In this document: piece by piece, positions 43,525-56,800 of the stretch
Numbering within the stretch: position 1 is the stretch's first letter
How the letters are laid out: each line of letters starts with the position of its first letter
From: Hyparrhenia diplandra
Taxonomy: Eukaryota > Streptophyta > Magnoliopsida > Poales > Poaceae
Reading direction: 5' to 3'
Length of the DNA stretch: 64,000 nt
NCBI GenBank assembly: GCA_015847255.1
Contig: JADLZK010012248.1
Location: 868,001-932,000, forward strand
Notes under the pieces: model-generated
What the model was told of the DNA's origin: nothing
What the model saw: the letters and a program-made list of their open reading frames with translations, nothing else
The model's database searches: none
Made by a program: the position numbers and the translations under genes

Positions 43525-44043
43525 CTCTATTTAAGCACACCCCCGATCATATGGCGTTCATCCATTCAGTTCTCGATCATCCGGCCACATTCTCTTTGCA
43601 TTCTTGGCGCCATGGGCGCCTCGGGCTCGAGGATCAACAAGCGACCGGGGAGGTGATGGGCGGCGGAGGTCAAGGTAAGGCACCGGTGGTGGCGCGCGGC
43701 GCCGGGTTCAGTCGACTCCGACTCGGCGACTCCGCCTCCGACTATGTCCCCAAGCGGGAAACTTTTATGGACACCGGCCACCCGGCTAGGGCGCGGCGAC
43801 CTTGGTAGCGCCGCATCGAGGGGAGGTGATCGAGGGACTTCACCCTCGATCGTCTCCGTCTGCCCGGGATCTTTGAAGGAGGCGCCGGACGGCCATGGTC
43901 TTCTCCCAAGGGTGGATCCACCTGGACGAGAAAGATTAACCACTCGCCCCCCAAGGTGGAGCAGGCTGGCGGGGATCGTCCTCAAGGGGCTTGGCCAGAA
44001 GAAGGGCGACTCGGCGGAGGAGGAGGAGGAGGCGAGGGACTAG
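43525..44043 (+). other. Promoter and leader of the CACTA transposase gene
   Basis: TATA-like CTCTATTTAAGCAC at 43526-43539 is followed by a GC-rich segment. Its open frame at 43744-44043 ends in a Glu-rich tail (SAEEEEEARD). An intron-like T-rich stretch (44050-44160) separates it from the transposase-associated domain. The frame itself is not recognised. Confidence 0.4.
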
Positions 44044-44173
44044 GCGGCGGCCTTCCTCTTTTCTTGTTCTTTTTCTTTTTTTATCATTTTTATTATATGT
44101 TGTTTGTTCGATACGCCGATCTCTAATCATCGATCGCTCTCTTTGTTTTGGTTTAATTAATTTGGCGGGCGTC

Positions 44174-45569
44174 GACCATGGCGCAGAATAGGGTGGATGT
44201 ACGGGTAGAGGATGAGTTTGGATTTCGTTGATGATGTGCAAAGAAGTTTATGCCGCCTTGAAGCATCGAATCGATCGGGGTTCGAGGAACTAATGGTGTG
44301 CCGTGCTATAAGTGCAAGCATCTATTCTTACACAAGGATGACGATGTCGTGGAGCACTTTGGTGCGGTTTGGTTTCATCGAGGAGCGAGGTACACCGTGT
44401 GGGCGTATCATGGTGAAAAAGAGCCGGGTGTCGCGGCCGGGTTCATCTGGAGGACCCGTCGCCGACCGCAGAATTGACGGAAACAACGGTGGTGGACGAA
44501 GGACGAGAACAAGTTGATAATCGCGATTACATCACCGTAGATGAAGCGCTTGAAGACATTGCAATCGACAATGCGGTGGGAGATGATGGTGAGCGGTCGG
44601 TAGTTGATGACATGTCCCGGATCTTTGCTCTTTTCAAGGAAATTGCTAACCTCAAAGATGAAGATGACGTGTTGTTTGGCAATCCAAGGTGGGTTCCAGA
44701 ATTTTAGGCGGATGAAGCGGCGGCAATTGACCCTCTCTACAAAGGCGGCGACAAATGTCAAAGGATTGCGGTGCTACGTTTAACCTAACGATGTTGATCT
44801 TTGAAGGCTCGCCACGGGTGGTCGGACACGAGCTTCAATGACATTCACGGTACCTCGGTGACAGCTGTTTTTTGGGGAATAAGGTGCCCGCCAATACCTA
44901 TCGGGCGAAGAAGGCGGTCGTCGGTGGCGATGAAGCTTAGGAAGTTTCATGCGTGCCTTAACCGCGTATTCTATACAGGGGGGTGACTATGCGGACTTCC
45001 GGTGTGTCCGCGTTGCGGTGATAGTCGTTACACGGGAATCTTGGATGTCGTGCCACCGATGAGGGAGGGACCGTCGAGAGGGCCCAGAAGCGAGAAGATG
45101 GGCACAAAGCGGATGCCACCTCGGGGCGAGGAAGAAAGGGTTACACCCGGAGGAAGATCCCTGCCCTATCGATGTGGTACCTACCGGTTTTCGATCGCTG
45201 CGTGCAATTTAGGGGAACCCGGAGGATGCCAAAGGCGATGTCTGGCATGCATCGGAACGGACGCGAAAGAGGCGATGGCAAGCTGCGACACCCCCTCGGA
45301 TGCCAAAACGTGAAAACGATCGATGACATGTTCCGGAGTTTAGGGGCGAGCCCGAAGGCGTAAGGTTCGCTTTTGTCGCGACGGGATGAATCCGTTCGGA
45401 GACCTGCCAGCTCGCCCGGACAAAGACGGCGGTCACCACGACCATATACAACCACCGCCTCCACAGTGTCTAAAGCGCAAATATCTTCTTCCGGCCATGC
45501 TCATTTACGGACCAAAGCGACCGGGCATTGATATAGATGTACTCATTGAGCCAGTAATGGAGGAATTGG
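44174..45569 (+). pseudogene. CACTA TNP2-type transposase, 5' part
   Basis: Blocks in several frames follow TNP2 order. The transposase-associated domain includes SLDFVDDVQRSL and VEHFGAVWFHRGAR-like text (44210-44430), and LKARHGWSDTSFNDI lies at 44801. The Cys-containing CPRCGDSRYTG is at 45001, followed by MWYLPVFDRCVQFRGT at 45172 and MNPFGDLPARPD at 45386. The last block is MLIYGPKRPGIDIDVLIEPV, up to 45565. The gene is then cut by a Gypsy element and resumes at 54573. Many 1-2 bp frame changes lie at C/G-rich points and may be sequence errors. An intact protein would bind element ends and catalyse excision. Confidence 0.85.
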
Positions 45570-47225
45570 TGTTGGCGTTTCTTAACGTTATTACTAGGAG
45601 TAGATATTAAACCTATCCTCGGCAATGGCGCGAGAAATGCTTGTTGGCATTTCTTAGCACAATCACTAAGAATAGACATTATGATTAATGATAACGTCGA
45701 GAGAACGTCGGGTGATAGATAAATTGAATATTGCAAGGGTCAACCCGCAAGCGCCGCGGATCTATCATCGTAGCATTTCACCGGTGAGTGTCGGGTATCG
45801 TTCATTTATATTTTCCCATGGGAAGGCGGGTTTAGATTTAATATGATGATGATGATAGCCCACAATGTATGTATGGATAGCCACTAATCATATACAGGGG
45901 TAAGTGATAATAATATTGGAGATAGTGGTGACACACACACTTCTTGAGCACTAGAAGGAATAAATAGAAAAATAACATAAAAAGGAAAATCTATGTTGAG
46001 TTGGCTATTCTAATATCGCCAATCGTTAGACTATAGTCTACATATGTCATTCATGGTTCATAGCGAGAGATGGGCTAAAGTGATGAGGAGATGCCCGCGC
46101 TGGTATATACCCGGCCGGTTGCATGATAAGACTCCAACCCGACACCGGGACGTGGAGGAGTGCAAAAGGGCGGACGAGTTGTCACACCTCTGCCGCCTAC
46201 TTCACTCACCGTGGGATCTAGGCATTTCCCAGACGATTCCCTATAGACCTAAGCACCATGCTTACATTTATAGAGAACTACCTAAACTCCCAGCGGTACC
46301 CCGACCCTACGGATCGACGGGAAAGAGTAAAGGTAAACCCGAAGGTACACGGACCATCACTTTCGAACTTAGTTCTACTACGTTCCAAGAATAAAATATG
46401 ATTCAATTAGCCTAAAGTTAGTCATGTTAATTATCACATTATACTAACTATACTCTAGTTGGCATAATATGAATATAACATGAGGATAACTATACTCTAG
46501 TTCATATGCATTGCGATATAAATAATGAGACTTGAATAAAGGAAAGAACTTCATAGTAAATTACCAAAAGATCCTTCCAAGGAGACAAGCCCTCCTTGAA
46601 GCTTTGCCTAACTTTCGAATCCTACTACTAAACTAATGAAGGGGGAGAGAGTGGTGCAAAAGGTGAGAATGTAACAATGTGATGTGTAGTGTGTTGTTGT
46701 GTGTTTTACAAGTGAGGAGTGCCTCTCTTTATATAGTGGGAGGAGGAGGGAATGGAGGGCTCTCCTTGCTTTGAGCTGTTCTTGGCGGGAGCAGTTTGCA
46801 CTACATGCCGCCGCTTGAAGTTCGCACCAAACCGCCCGGAAAGGGGCGGGAAGGGAGGCTTAAATATTGTGCCGGCCGGTGGTGGGCGGCCGGCCCACAG
46901 GCTGCGCCTCTCGGCCCCGGCCTTCTCTCTTTCTTGGCGTTTTTGTCGTCCATATGTTGGGCCTATGGTGGTGCATGGGCCAAATTGTCTTGTGAGGTTT
47001 GGTCCTCTTTGCTCAATCCACTCCTTGGCGTCTTTTATTCAATGCGCTTTCTTATTTATTTGGCGACTTTATACTGTTTCCACTTTTATACCTGCAAAAT
47101 ATAATTTCTACGAATACAAGTGGAACTAGGTTAGAAGTAAAGGTATATGTAACATAAGTTTGCCCCCTTTCTCATGAATTGGATATAAGTTGGCGGTATA
47201 ATATACTCGATAATGACCGCCAACA
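45570..47225 (-). repeat. 3' LTR of the Gypsy element
   Basis: 1,656 bp, partner of 52917-54567. Internally it has two diverged copies of GTTGGCRTTTCTTARC near one end. Confidence 0.95.
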
Positions 47226-47240
47226 AGTCCCCAAGCTTAA
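47226..47240 (-). other. Polypurine tract of the Gypsy element
   Basis: On the minus strand AAGCTTGGGGACT abuts the LTR start TGTTGGCGG. Confidence 0.8.
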
Positions 47241-50200
47241 CCTTTGCTCGCCCCCGAGCAAATAGCTAAGTGTTTGGTTGTTGATCGGGAGTTGCTACAA
47301 TGCCGATATATTTCAAAATGTATCATGCTCATAACAAAGTATTCTTCCGTTGTTTTTTAAATAAATTGGCATTTCTATCTATCCTTGTATACTTAAATCA
47401 TATGGGGCTTATACATTTTTCAAACTCTTGGGTTATTGCAAGATAGAACGGTTTCATAGAAACACTAGTCATTCATTCTTTGATTGATCATTCATGCGGA
47501 GCTTTGTGTAATGATTCCTTAGATCATCTCAGTGTGCAAACCATAAGGAGAAACAAGTCATAAACCTTGATCAAGATGTGCAATTGAAATTTATTTCTTT
47601 TTGATAAGGTATGGGCTAGCTCTTATTTCTTTTAGAGAAGTGGGCTCTACTAAGCCCTCGGACACTTGTCCATTATTCTTCTCTCTTTTTTTTTTTAGAG
47701 GCGGGTATCTAAGTACCCATTGTTTTGTTTTTTCGGACACGCGTCCATTTTTTTTCTAGCTTAGCCCATAACCTATTTTTGGCAATGTGAATGTGAATCT
47801 TGATCAAAAGCGTATGACAAAAGGGTGTCTCACATAGGCTATCATGAGAATTTTGATCATTAAGGAATTTTGGAAATTATTCTCCGAATGATGAATCTCT
47901 CTTAGAACAAAATCATAGTTGATTCTATTTTTACCATATCATATCCCAAGCAATAGCTTAGAGAAGAATCATGCATTTGCATACCCACAAATCATTAAGT
48001 TTGAGGACAAGACAAGTTAAGCCAATAAACTTAAACATTAGGGAATACAATATTATGAACTAGGTGCAAATTGAACTATAGACGAGCAACTATTCATCAT
48101 TTCAACTTGAGAGAGAAATTAAGCATCCTTATACTACATATTGGAGTGGAATCATATATTTTTTTTTTTTGTTCTTTTTTTTTTCTTTTTTTTTTTTAAA
48201 AGGAAATGACAAGGAAAAAATTAAGAGATAAAATAAAATGATAGGGAGGGTAGGTACTTACCTCAGGTGGGGGTCCTCCCCCAAGCTAGCTATGGCCTAT
48301 GGGTTAGGGGTAGTACCCCATGTGGTGCCAGAATGCCATACGGGCCTCGTGCTCTTGCCGTCTCCGTTCCGCCTCCTGCGCGGTGTTGCGGTGCTGGCGA
48401 TGGCGTTGATTGGAAACTTGCACAAAACCCGGTGAGTGGCTGCAAGAAAATCTCACATGCGGAATTCCACATTCAGTCGGGTGTTGATCTCTTGGGCGCT
48501 CGGGGTCCACCGTAAGAGTGGCGTGGTGGTGGTGGCAACCCTTTCGGTCGGAGGACACGGTGTGCCTCATGCCATGTTGACCCTCTGGCAGTGCGGGCCG
48601 GGGTGTGAACATCCTCATCTTTGGAAGGTGGGTGTGAGCCCGGGGTTCGACGTTGGTGTAAAGAACGGGCGTGGGCGAAGTACGGGTGTAGGCGTGGCAT
48701 CCGTGAACCACTAGCCTCTCTCCCGTAGCTCTCCTTCGTGATGACTGCGAGAAACAGAACTCTGCGTGCTTCGTCTAGCTCTACTAGAGCGAAGGTGAGT
48801 GATGGGGATTTATATAATGAGAGTTCGGGTTAGGGAGCGGAATCTCATTTATATATCGAAAAATAATAAATAATCTTCTCATGGTCATTCTCATCAAATT
48901 TTATTATGTGCCCTTGTATCGGGTGTGATATTGAAATTTCTAGAGGTGGAGTATCTAGGTATGTGACATTCTCGCCTTCAATGCACCAATATTACTAGCG
49001 ATCCCTCGTCACAAGAGAGGTACAATAAACAGGTGTGGATTGTTTAAAATTGCTAAGCATGCATTTTATGATTTCTTTTTACGAGGAGCAATCTTTCTCT
49101 TGTGAACTATGGCATAGAGGCATTGCATCTCAACATCTAAAAAGGCGGTGAAATTCATGCCTAGAAACAAAGTTATGGCAATCCATTTTTGCATGAATTT
49201 CAATGTTGGATGATGTATGTTGGCATTAAAGGGCGCGAAACCTAGGATGCAGTAGGAACTATGGTGGAGATTTCGATGTAAAAGGCGGCACGATTAAAAT
49301 GCAGTAAGCAGCTGACTAAGTTTGTGCAACATTTCTTAGCATCAAAGCCTATGTGCCTAGCCGGTTCTTGACAAGTGTAATAGTAGTATTTACAAAAAAG
49401 TAGGAAACTAACACCACGATCATGAACTTCCAAAGATCCTAGAAATTGGATGGTGAGGAGGCGAGAGCCCTGGCTCATCGGGAGCAATCGGACCATCCAA
49501 CGGTTTTTCAAATGATGGGGAATTTGAGATTCATACCTAGTTTTTCGAGGGCATCGTCGGGGAGCGAGGAGCGGGGGCGAAGTCTCGATTCTTGAGGATG
49601 TTGTAGGCTTGCATCTCCCGTTCTCCTTCAGGTCGGTGCGGTGCATCGGCTTCCTCGATCGTCATCCCGTGGGTGCTTGTTCTTGCTCTTGCTCTTGCGG
49701 TGCGTCTTCTTCATATGCTTCGGTGTTGTCGAAATGCGTACTTTCGGCTTCCTTGGGAAAACCTCGCACTTCTTCTCACGCCCCTCTTGATCGCTTTGCC
49801 GCTTTCACGAACATGTTAGTGAACAAAAGCGACGGAATGGAAACAAGTGCTTACTCTTGGAGAGACTTGGGAGAGAGCTTGTGAGAGAGAGAGTGTGCTG
49901 GTGTTCTTGTACTAGAGCTTTGGAAATGCTTTGTGGAGTGCAAGAAGTGAGCAAGTAGCTAAAGAGAGTGAGAGAGTGAGAATGAGAGGGGTGGAGAGCT
50001 CTCCGGCCACCTCGAGAATTTATAGCCCGATGCACCCGACACTTTCGGACGAGGGCAGCGGCTAGTGCTCGTGACCGTTTGGCCCATGGCCGGGAGGGCG
50101 CTACCGGGGCGGCCGGCCCAATGCGGCGGCCGGCCCCCATGCAGCCCTCGTAAGCCTGCTTTGGCGGGTGTGTTCAAACGGTCCGGTCGACCCCGTTGTC

Positions 50201-50600
50201 GCGGTGGTGCAACGGTTGAGTTCGACACGTAACTTTATTTTCTCATTTTCTCTCATTTTATAAATGTTTTAATAATAAATTTTTTTTTTGGAATAAAGTT
50301 TTATTCAGAGTATAAAATCTATATATATTATTATTTTTTATATTTTAAATGATATGGCAGTGAATATATAATATGAAAAGGAATTCTTTTTAATATTAAA
50401 GGTCATGGTAAAAAGGAAAATAATTAAGTAAAGAGGTTATGAATTTAAATAATTTAATATGAGGAAAATAAATTTATAGAAGAAAAATTTTATTTCTTAC
50501 CTTTAGTGAAGCTTACCTTTAGGCACACTTCACACGCCATGCCTTCTTTGTATTTTTGGATGGTGATGTGGTAGGCGTATCTTCCTTCAAGGTAGGCTTG
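47241..50600 (-). other. Non-coding 3' interior of the Gypsy element
   Basis: 3.3 kb where RT-RNase H-integrase would lie in a full Gypsy element. No such motif is visible. It contains T-rich tracts (47685-47750, 48158-48200) and GC-rich open frames (48240-48720, 49590-50150) that do not resemble known proteins. Confidence 0.6.
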
Positions 50601-51250
50601 TGTTTGACGTAGACCATGGAACATTGTTCAAAGCTTGGGGCGGAAGTTGAAGATTTCCTCCTTTCCATTGATGTTGAAGCGGATTTCTCCGCTACCGACA
50701 TCGATGTGTGCCCTTATTTGTGCTTTCGGGAATGGTCGTCCCAAGATCAAAGGTGTTTCCTTAGTGGTTTCCATTTCTAGCACCACAAAGTCAAGCGGCA
50801 TGAAGTGGTCTCACGATTCTAACGAGCACGCGTCTTACGCACTCGGCCGGGTGACGGATCGTGGAGTCGACCGGTTGGAGCAACATGCTTGTTGGTGCGG
50901 GTTGGTGAAGTTCATCTTGTCAAACACGACTTTGGACATGACACCGACGCTTGCCCCCGGTCGCATAGGGCATGCTCAATCCTTTGAGTCCCTATTGAAC
51001 AGACTGATGGTGGGACATCCCGGGTCTTTCTTCTTCTCCGGGAGTTTGTTTAGTATAGTCGCTGGCGCTACAAAGCTTGTCGGTTTTACCACCTCGGTGG
51101 TTGGTAGGGGCAGCTTATTGTTGATGATGGCTTTGACAAATTTGGCGAAGATGGCATGTGGAGTACATCCATCGGTGGTACATCCACATGTATCTTCCGG
51201 ATCATCTCAACAAACCGGCAACCGTTCATCCACGGTTGATTTCCTCTAGG
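50600..51250 (-). pseudogene. Gypsy aspartic protease region
   Basis: The reverse strand between about 50800 and 50620 encodes phrases such as LILGRPF, GSGEIRFNINGKEE and FNFRPK, characteristic of the protease domain C-terminal half in Athila/Tat elements. The upstream part (50800-51200) is broken by frame changes, and the D-T/S-G catalytic triplet was not confirmed. The same DNA is open on the + strand for 204 codons, but that frame is the antisense shadow. It would process the Gag polyprotein. Confidence 0.7.
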
Positions 51251-51504
51251 GAAGGAAAGGGCATGAAGTTTGTGTCCCCATAAGTTTGAGTTGTAATCCT
51301 TTCCTCCGCCCGGTTCTTCTTCGATTGGTGGAGCGTCTGTGTTGTCTTGTGGTTGCTTGAGAGTTTTTCACGCATGTTTAGGATATGGTGGATCACGCGA
51401 GTAGACTTACCGCTCCTCATGGCCTTTGCATTAGCCTTTTCCGTAGGTTGACTAGGGATTTTTCCATCTTGATTAATAGGAATGTAAGTTGCTAAATGTG
51501 ACAA
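51226..51504 (-). pseudogene. Gypsy gag C-terminal region
   Basis: The minus frame opens MSHLATYIPINQDGKIPSQP and continues TEKANAKAMRSGKSTR. This matches the end of plant Gypsy gag (coiled QL..I..R..G.LPSQT, then NPK..AI.LRSGK). Frameshifts separate it from the capsid block at 52081-52622. Confidence 0.7.
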
Positions 51505-52080
51505 TTGTTTTTCAACCTTTTATTTAAGCTCAATTGATTAATTCTTTTGAGTAAGATAAATTCTCAAGTTTGGTGTTTATGTCTTCAAGCATTTTATCGT
51601 TAGATGATATTTTTTATTAAGACTTTCATTAATTTTAGCTTGACCATAAACAAGATCTTTCAAGGAGGGTTGATTGGAATTGAAATTGGAATTGTAACGT
51701 AATTGTAAATGTTACCTCCTTGTGGGCTATTACGATTGTTCCACCCATTGTTATTACGGGACGAAATCCGTTGTTGAAAGGCTACCTCTTCTCGAAGTTT
51801 CGGGACAAGAACTTCCTGAATGTCCAACCTCTCCACGAGACTTCACATGTAATATGTGAGTCCATGGGGAGTGTAGCAATCTTTGCTTGGCGAGCTTGGT
51901 CGCCCGTCTTTTCATCAAGAGATCGATCTGCAAAGCAAGCGGTCTGTCTCCTTTCTTTGTGTGCATACCTTTTTGTGTTTTCTCGAGGGGCCCGTTCTTC
52001 TCCCGGCTTTGGTTCTCGATCATCTTCTCGATGAGCGCCGCTTTCTCAACGGTGAGGGATAAGAACGCCCCTCCAGCCAG

Positions 52081-52622
52081 CTAAAGATCTATGTGGCCCT
52101 TCGACATGGCCGTAAGACCATTGTAGAAATTACGAAGGATGAGCCACTTCTCCATGCCATGGTGTGGGCGGCGAGGATGTACTCTTGTAGCCTCTCCCAC
52201 GCCTGCGGTATGGGGTACATTCTTGTCTCGCTGAAAATTGGAAATTCTTGCCCGCGAGGCATTGGTTTTGCCCATTGGGAAGAACCTTGCGAGGAATGTG
52301 GTGGAGCATTTACTCCAAGTGCTCGATGTGACCTCCTTGTCCTTGTAGAACCATTGCTTCACTTTCCCTACTAAGGAGAAAGGAAACAAGCGAGCGATTG
52401 CATCCGGCTCAACGCCCTTGATGACTATTGTGTCGCACGGCTCAAGAAGTTACGGAGATGAGCATTTGCGTCCTCGCTTGGTAGTCCACAGAATGGACTT
52501 GCTTGTACCATCGTGATGAGGCCAGTCCTTAACTCAAAGTTCTTGTCGCCCAAGTTGACACGGGGCCAATCGGGACATTGCCCACGACGGGGGCGAGTAG
52601 TCCGGAGTGTCTTGGTGGCCAT
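52081..52622 (-). pseudogene. Gypsy gag capsid (Retrotrans_gag)
   Basis: Two minus frames abut. The N-terminal one (52425-52622) contains NFELRTGLITMVQASPFCGL and EDANAHLRNFL. The second (52081-52389) contains FPFSLVGKVKQWFYKD, WSKCSTTFLARFFPMGKTN and HHGMEKWLILRNFYNGLTAM. These are the conserved blocks of the plant Gypsy capsid domain. A frame change lies between 52389 and 52425. The protein would assemble the particle that packages element RNA. Confidence 0.9.
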
Positions 52623-52879
52623 GAGTGTTGATGAAGATGGTACTTGGATGACGGTGCAACCTCCTCGGGAGTGATGCGGGAGGAGTGGGCTGAACCCGAC
52701 TCATACGGCGACCTCTCTAGATTGTCGACCAGTTATTTGGCGGGGTTGCGACCCGGTCATACACTATCCCTGTTTTCATCCACAACGGGGAAGAAAACAA
52801 AAAGAGTTAGCCTGCAAAGATTAGGGCTATCATCCATACATGTGGTTATGATCATCTTTATTTTTTTTTCTTTTCTTTT

Positions 52880-52916
52880 TAACCTTGCCTTCCCAAAGAA
52901 CGGCGCTTTAAATGCT
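52880..52916 (-). other. Primer-binding region of the Gypsy element
   Basis: On the minus strand, after the LTR end CGCCAACA, comes AGCATTTAAAGCGCCGTTC and TTTGGGAAGGCAAGGTT. It resembles the GGCGCCGTTGCCGGGGAAGG primer-site context of plant Gypsy elements. The tRNA was not assigned. Confidence 0.55.
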
Positions 52917-54567
52917 TGTTGGCGTTTCTTAACGTTATTACTAGGATTAGATATTAAACCTATCCTCGGCAATGGCGCTTAAATGCTTGTTGGCATTTCT
53001 TAGCACAATCACTAAGAATAGACATTATGATTAATGATAACGTCGAGAGAACGTCGGTGATAGATAAATTGAATATTGCAAGGGTCAACCCGCTAAAGCG
53101 CACGGATCTATCATCGTAGCATTTCACCCGTGAGTAATCGGGTATCGTTCATTTATATTTTCCCATGGGAAGGCAGGTTTAGATTTAATATGATGATGAT
53201 GATAGCCCACAATGTATGTATGGATAGCCACTAATCATATACGGGTAAGTGATAATAATATTGGAGATAGTGGTGACACACACACTTCTTGAGCACTAGA
53301 AGGAATAAATAGAAAAATAACATAAAAAGGAAAATCTATGTTGAGTTGGCTATTCTAATATCGCCAATGCGTTAGACTATAGTCTACATATGTCATTCAT
53401 GGTTCATAGCGAGAGATGGGCTAAAGTGATGAGGAGATGCCCGCTACCGGTATATGCCACCGGTTGCACTTGATAAGACTCCAACCCGACACCGGACGTG
53501 GAGGAGTGCAAAGGACGGACGAGTTGTCACACCCCCGCCCTACTTCACTACCGTGGGATGCCGGCATTTCGAACGATTCCCTATAGACCTAAGCACCATG
53601 CTTACATTTATAGAGAACTACCTAAACTCCCCGCGGTACCCGACCCTACGGATCGACGGGGGAAAGAGTAAAGGTAAACCCGAAGGTACACTGGACCATC
53701 ACTTTCGAACTTAGTTCTACTACGTTCCAAGAATAAAATATGATTCAATTAGCCTAAAGTTAGTCATGTTAATTATCACATTATACTAACTATACTCTAG
53801 TTGGCATAATATGAATATAACATGAGGATAACTATACTCTAGTTCATATGCATTGCGATATAAATAATGAGACTTGAATAAAGGAAAGAACTTCATAGTA
53901 AATTACCAAAAGATCCTTCCAAGGAGACAAGCCCTCCTTGAAGCTTTGCCTAACTCGAATCCTACTACTAAACTAATGAAGGGGAGAGAGTGGTGCTCAA
54001 GGTGAGAATGTAACAATGTGATGTGTAGTGTGTTGTTGTGTGTTTTACAAGTGAGGAGTGCCTCTCTTTATATAGTGGAGAGGAGGAGGGAATGGAGGGC
54101 TCTCCTTGCTTTGAGCTGTTCTTGGCGGAACGAAAAGTTTGCACTACATGCAACCGCCGCTTGAAGTTCGCACCAAACCGCCAGAGAAAGGGGGCGGGAA
54201 GGGAGGCCGAAATATTGTGCCGACCGGCGGTGGGCGGCCGGCCCCCCTGGCTGCGCCCTCGGCCCCGCCTTCTCTGTTGCGCCGCTTTGTCGCCCATATG
54301 TTGGGCCTATGGTGGTGCATGGGCCAAATTGTGCGCTGGGGTTTGGTCCTCTTTGCTCAATCCACTCCTTGGCGTCTTTTATTCAATGCGCTTTCTTATT
54401 TATTTGGCGACTTTATACTGTTTCCACTTTTATACCTGCAAAATATAATTTCTACGAATACAAGTGGAACTAGGTTAGAAGTAAAGGTATATGTAACATA
54501 AGTTTGCCCCTTTCTCATGAATTGATATAAGTTGGCGGTATAATATACTCGATAATGACCGCCAACA
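52917..54567 (-). repeat. 5' LTR of the Gypsy element
   Basis: 1,651 bp, followed by ATTGG (54568-54572), the right target duplication. Confidence 0.95.
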
Positions 54568-54572
54568 ATTGG

Positions 54573-56800
54573 CGAAACTGTGGAAAGGGGTCAAGATTAT
54601 GGATGCGTCCGAGAAGAAGAAGTTCACTCTAAAGGCCATGATAATGGTCACCATCTGTGATTACCCTGCTCTCTTTTCATTGTCGGGGCAGATTAAGGGG
54701 AAGACGACTTGCACAATTTGCATTGAGAATACCTCGCCCACTTACCTTAGCGGATCCCAAAAAAGATGGTGTACATGAAACATCGTAAATTCCTCCGCAA
54801 AGAACACAGGTACCGGGAAACGGAGATGGATGAGTACTTTGACGGCGAGCGAGTCGGTGAAACGGAGGAGCCGGAAAGGGTAAAGTACGGGCCAAAGGTG
54901 TTTGAAATGGTGAAGAACATAAACCATGAGTTTGGAAAGAAGAAGAAAGCCGGGTGAGCCAAAGCCAAAGAAGAAGCGGAAGCGGAACAAAACGGCAGTG
55001 GAAGAAGGAGAAGAAGAAGAAGAACAAGCGAAGGGTAACCCAATCCATCACCGCCCAAAGTCCCATTCAAGAAGCGGTCGATTTTCTTCAAGCACCCGCC
55101 ATACCGAAGATGCTCCATACACCTCATGCCATCGATAACATGCATCTACGTAAGAATGTCTTCGAGAGCTTGGTCGGGATTTTTCTAGACATCAAGACTA
55201 AGATGAAGGACGGTATCAAGTCACGTCGGGATCTTGCCGACATGGGCATCGGACCGAACTTCACTTGACACCCTCGGGAATAGCGGAAAAGTCGACCTTC
55301 CGGCCCGCGAGCTACAATCGACACGGGATGAAAAGAGGGATTTTTGCAAATGGCTCGGGGATGTCAAAGTGCCGGCGGTTTTCGTTCCAACATGAAGAGC
55401 ATTGTATCGATGAAAGACCTCACACCTGTCAAATTTCAAGGCCCATGACTACCATGTCATGTTGACGGTGTTCCTTCCAATTGTGATTAGGTGCATCGGT
55501 CCGAGTTCGTGAAGATGGTCGTTACACTTTGTGCTACTTCTTTAATCGCATCACGAGAGAAGGTCATCGCTGAAAATGACCTCCCCAAGACCGAAAAGAG
55601 TTCATCGCGGAGACTATATGCTAGCTCGAGATGTGCTTACCACCGTCTTTCTTCGATATTATGCCACACCTCATGATACATATGGTCGATCGGATAGAAG
55701 AACTGGGGCCTCTACCCGCACGAGATGTGGACGAAACGGCGGTTCATGTCCTCTCTTGCAGATCTGCCCTTAACCGTGCATACCCAGAGGGCTCTATGAT
55801 CGAGGCATACACAACACGGGAGGTGTTAACCGCTGCACTAGATACATCCGAGATGGAAATGCAATCGGCCTACCCGACCACCCGCGACGTAAAGGACCGC
55901 GGGGGGATGGGCTACGCGGGAGGAAAGTACGGACCGATATAGACCAAGAAACAATTGAAGAAGCCCATGACAGCGCGCCGAACCGCTTAGTATCAATGGA
56001 AGATCGGGTTGAGAAGCATCCGGAGGAAATTCGCGAAGATGGCTGGCCGGCGCACGGAGGGGTGGGTATGCGAGACAACACCGAAGAATTTCACAACGTG
56101 GATCCGCGAATGTGAGATGCCCCTAGCTCGCGGATATGAAGAATCGATGCTTGCATACGGCCCATCTAGCCAAATCATCACATGGCAAGGTTACGACATC
56201 AACGGATACGGGTTCCACACGAAAAGAAAAGGAAAAAGAGCGCGTCACGTAACAGCTGGCATTCGGGTATGAGGGCATTGACATGGCCACCAAGGAACTC
56301 AAGACATACTATGGGCAAATCCAAGAGATTTGGGAACTTGATTATGGCGTAGAGCTACGGATACCCATTTTCCGGTGCGAGTGGGTCAAGCCAACGGCGG
56401 TTGACGTGGACGAAGTTGGGTTAACCACCGCTCAGCTCGAAAAGTACTCGGAGATGATGAGTGGGTACTCACAAGTCGCATGGCCCGGGTAGCCTACTAC
56501 CCGGTACCCAAATCGCAGGGCAAAAAAGCAACTACATGCGGTCCGTCGGAGGGAAGCAAAGGATCGTGGGAGCCGATGGAGTGCGGAGTCCTCGAAGAGT
56601 ACAACAACTCACGCAGAAGTTTACGCTCTTTACCGACCGGCCCAACCAAGATCAAGGAAGTCGAGACACGCAGCGTGTGGGGGAATGTCATCAAGACCAA
56701 GACAAAGCCCCGGTGCCGCACGGACGGTCGAAGAAGACAGTGGCAGCCCCGGCAAAAAATAAGTCGATCCTTTTTGTAATAGAACCAAATATGTAATGGA
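54573..56800 (+). pseudogene. CACTA TNP2-type transposase, 3' part
   Basis: Continues the gene cut at 45569. KIMDASEKKKFTLKAMI and ALFSLSGQIKGKTTC (54595-54725) are the core transposase_21 blocks. RHTPHAIDNMHL-like text and KNVFESLVGIFLDIKTKMKDGI follow (55110-55220). A DUF4218-like region runs from about 55430 to 55760 (FVKMVVTLCATSLIAS, FFDIMPHLMIHMVDRIEELG). A DUF4216-like block lies at 56150-56500 (ELKTYYGQIQEIWELDYG). The tail ends near 56800. Several frame changes fall at C/G-rich points. Confidence 0.85.

Larger units (their letters stand above)
45570..54567 (-). mobile_element. Ty3/Gypsy LTR retrotransposon, gag-protease only, inside TNP2
   Basis: The target duplication ATTGG flanks the element (45565-45569 and 54568-54572), and the TNP2 reading continues across it. 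LTRs of 1,656 and 1,651 bp have TGTTGGCG..CGCCAACA ends. Minus-strand gag and aspartic protease are present. There is no RT, RNase H or integrase in the 3.3 kb between protease and polypurine tract, so the element needs a helper. Gag wording resembles Athila/Tat-type elements. The LTRs match almost perfectly in AT-rich parts, consistent with a recent insertion. Confidence 0.97.

Noticed and set aside
50635..51249. A 204-codon + strand frame
   Set aside because: Antisense shadow of the Gypsy protease region.
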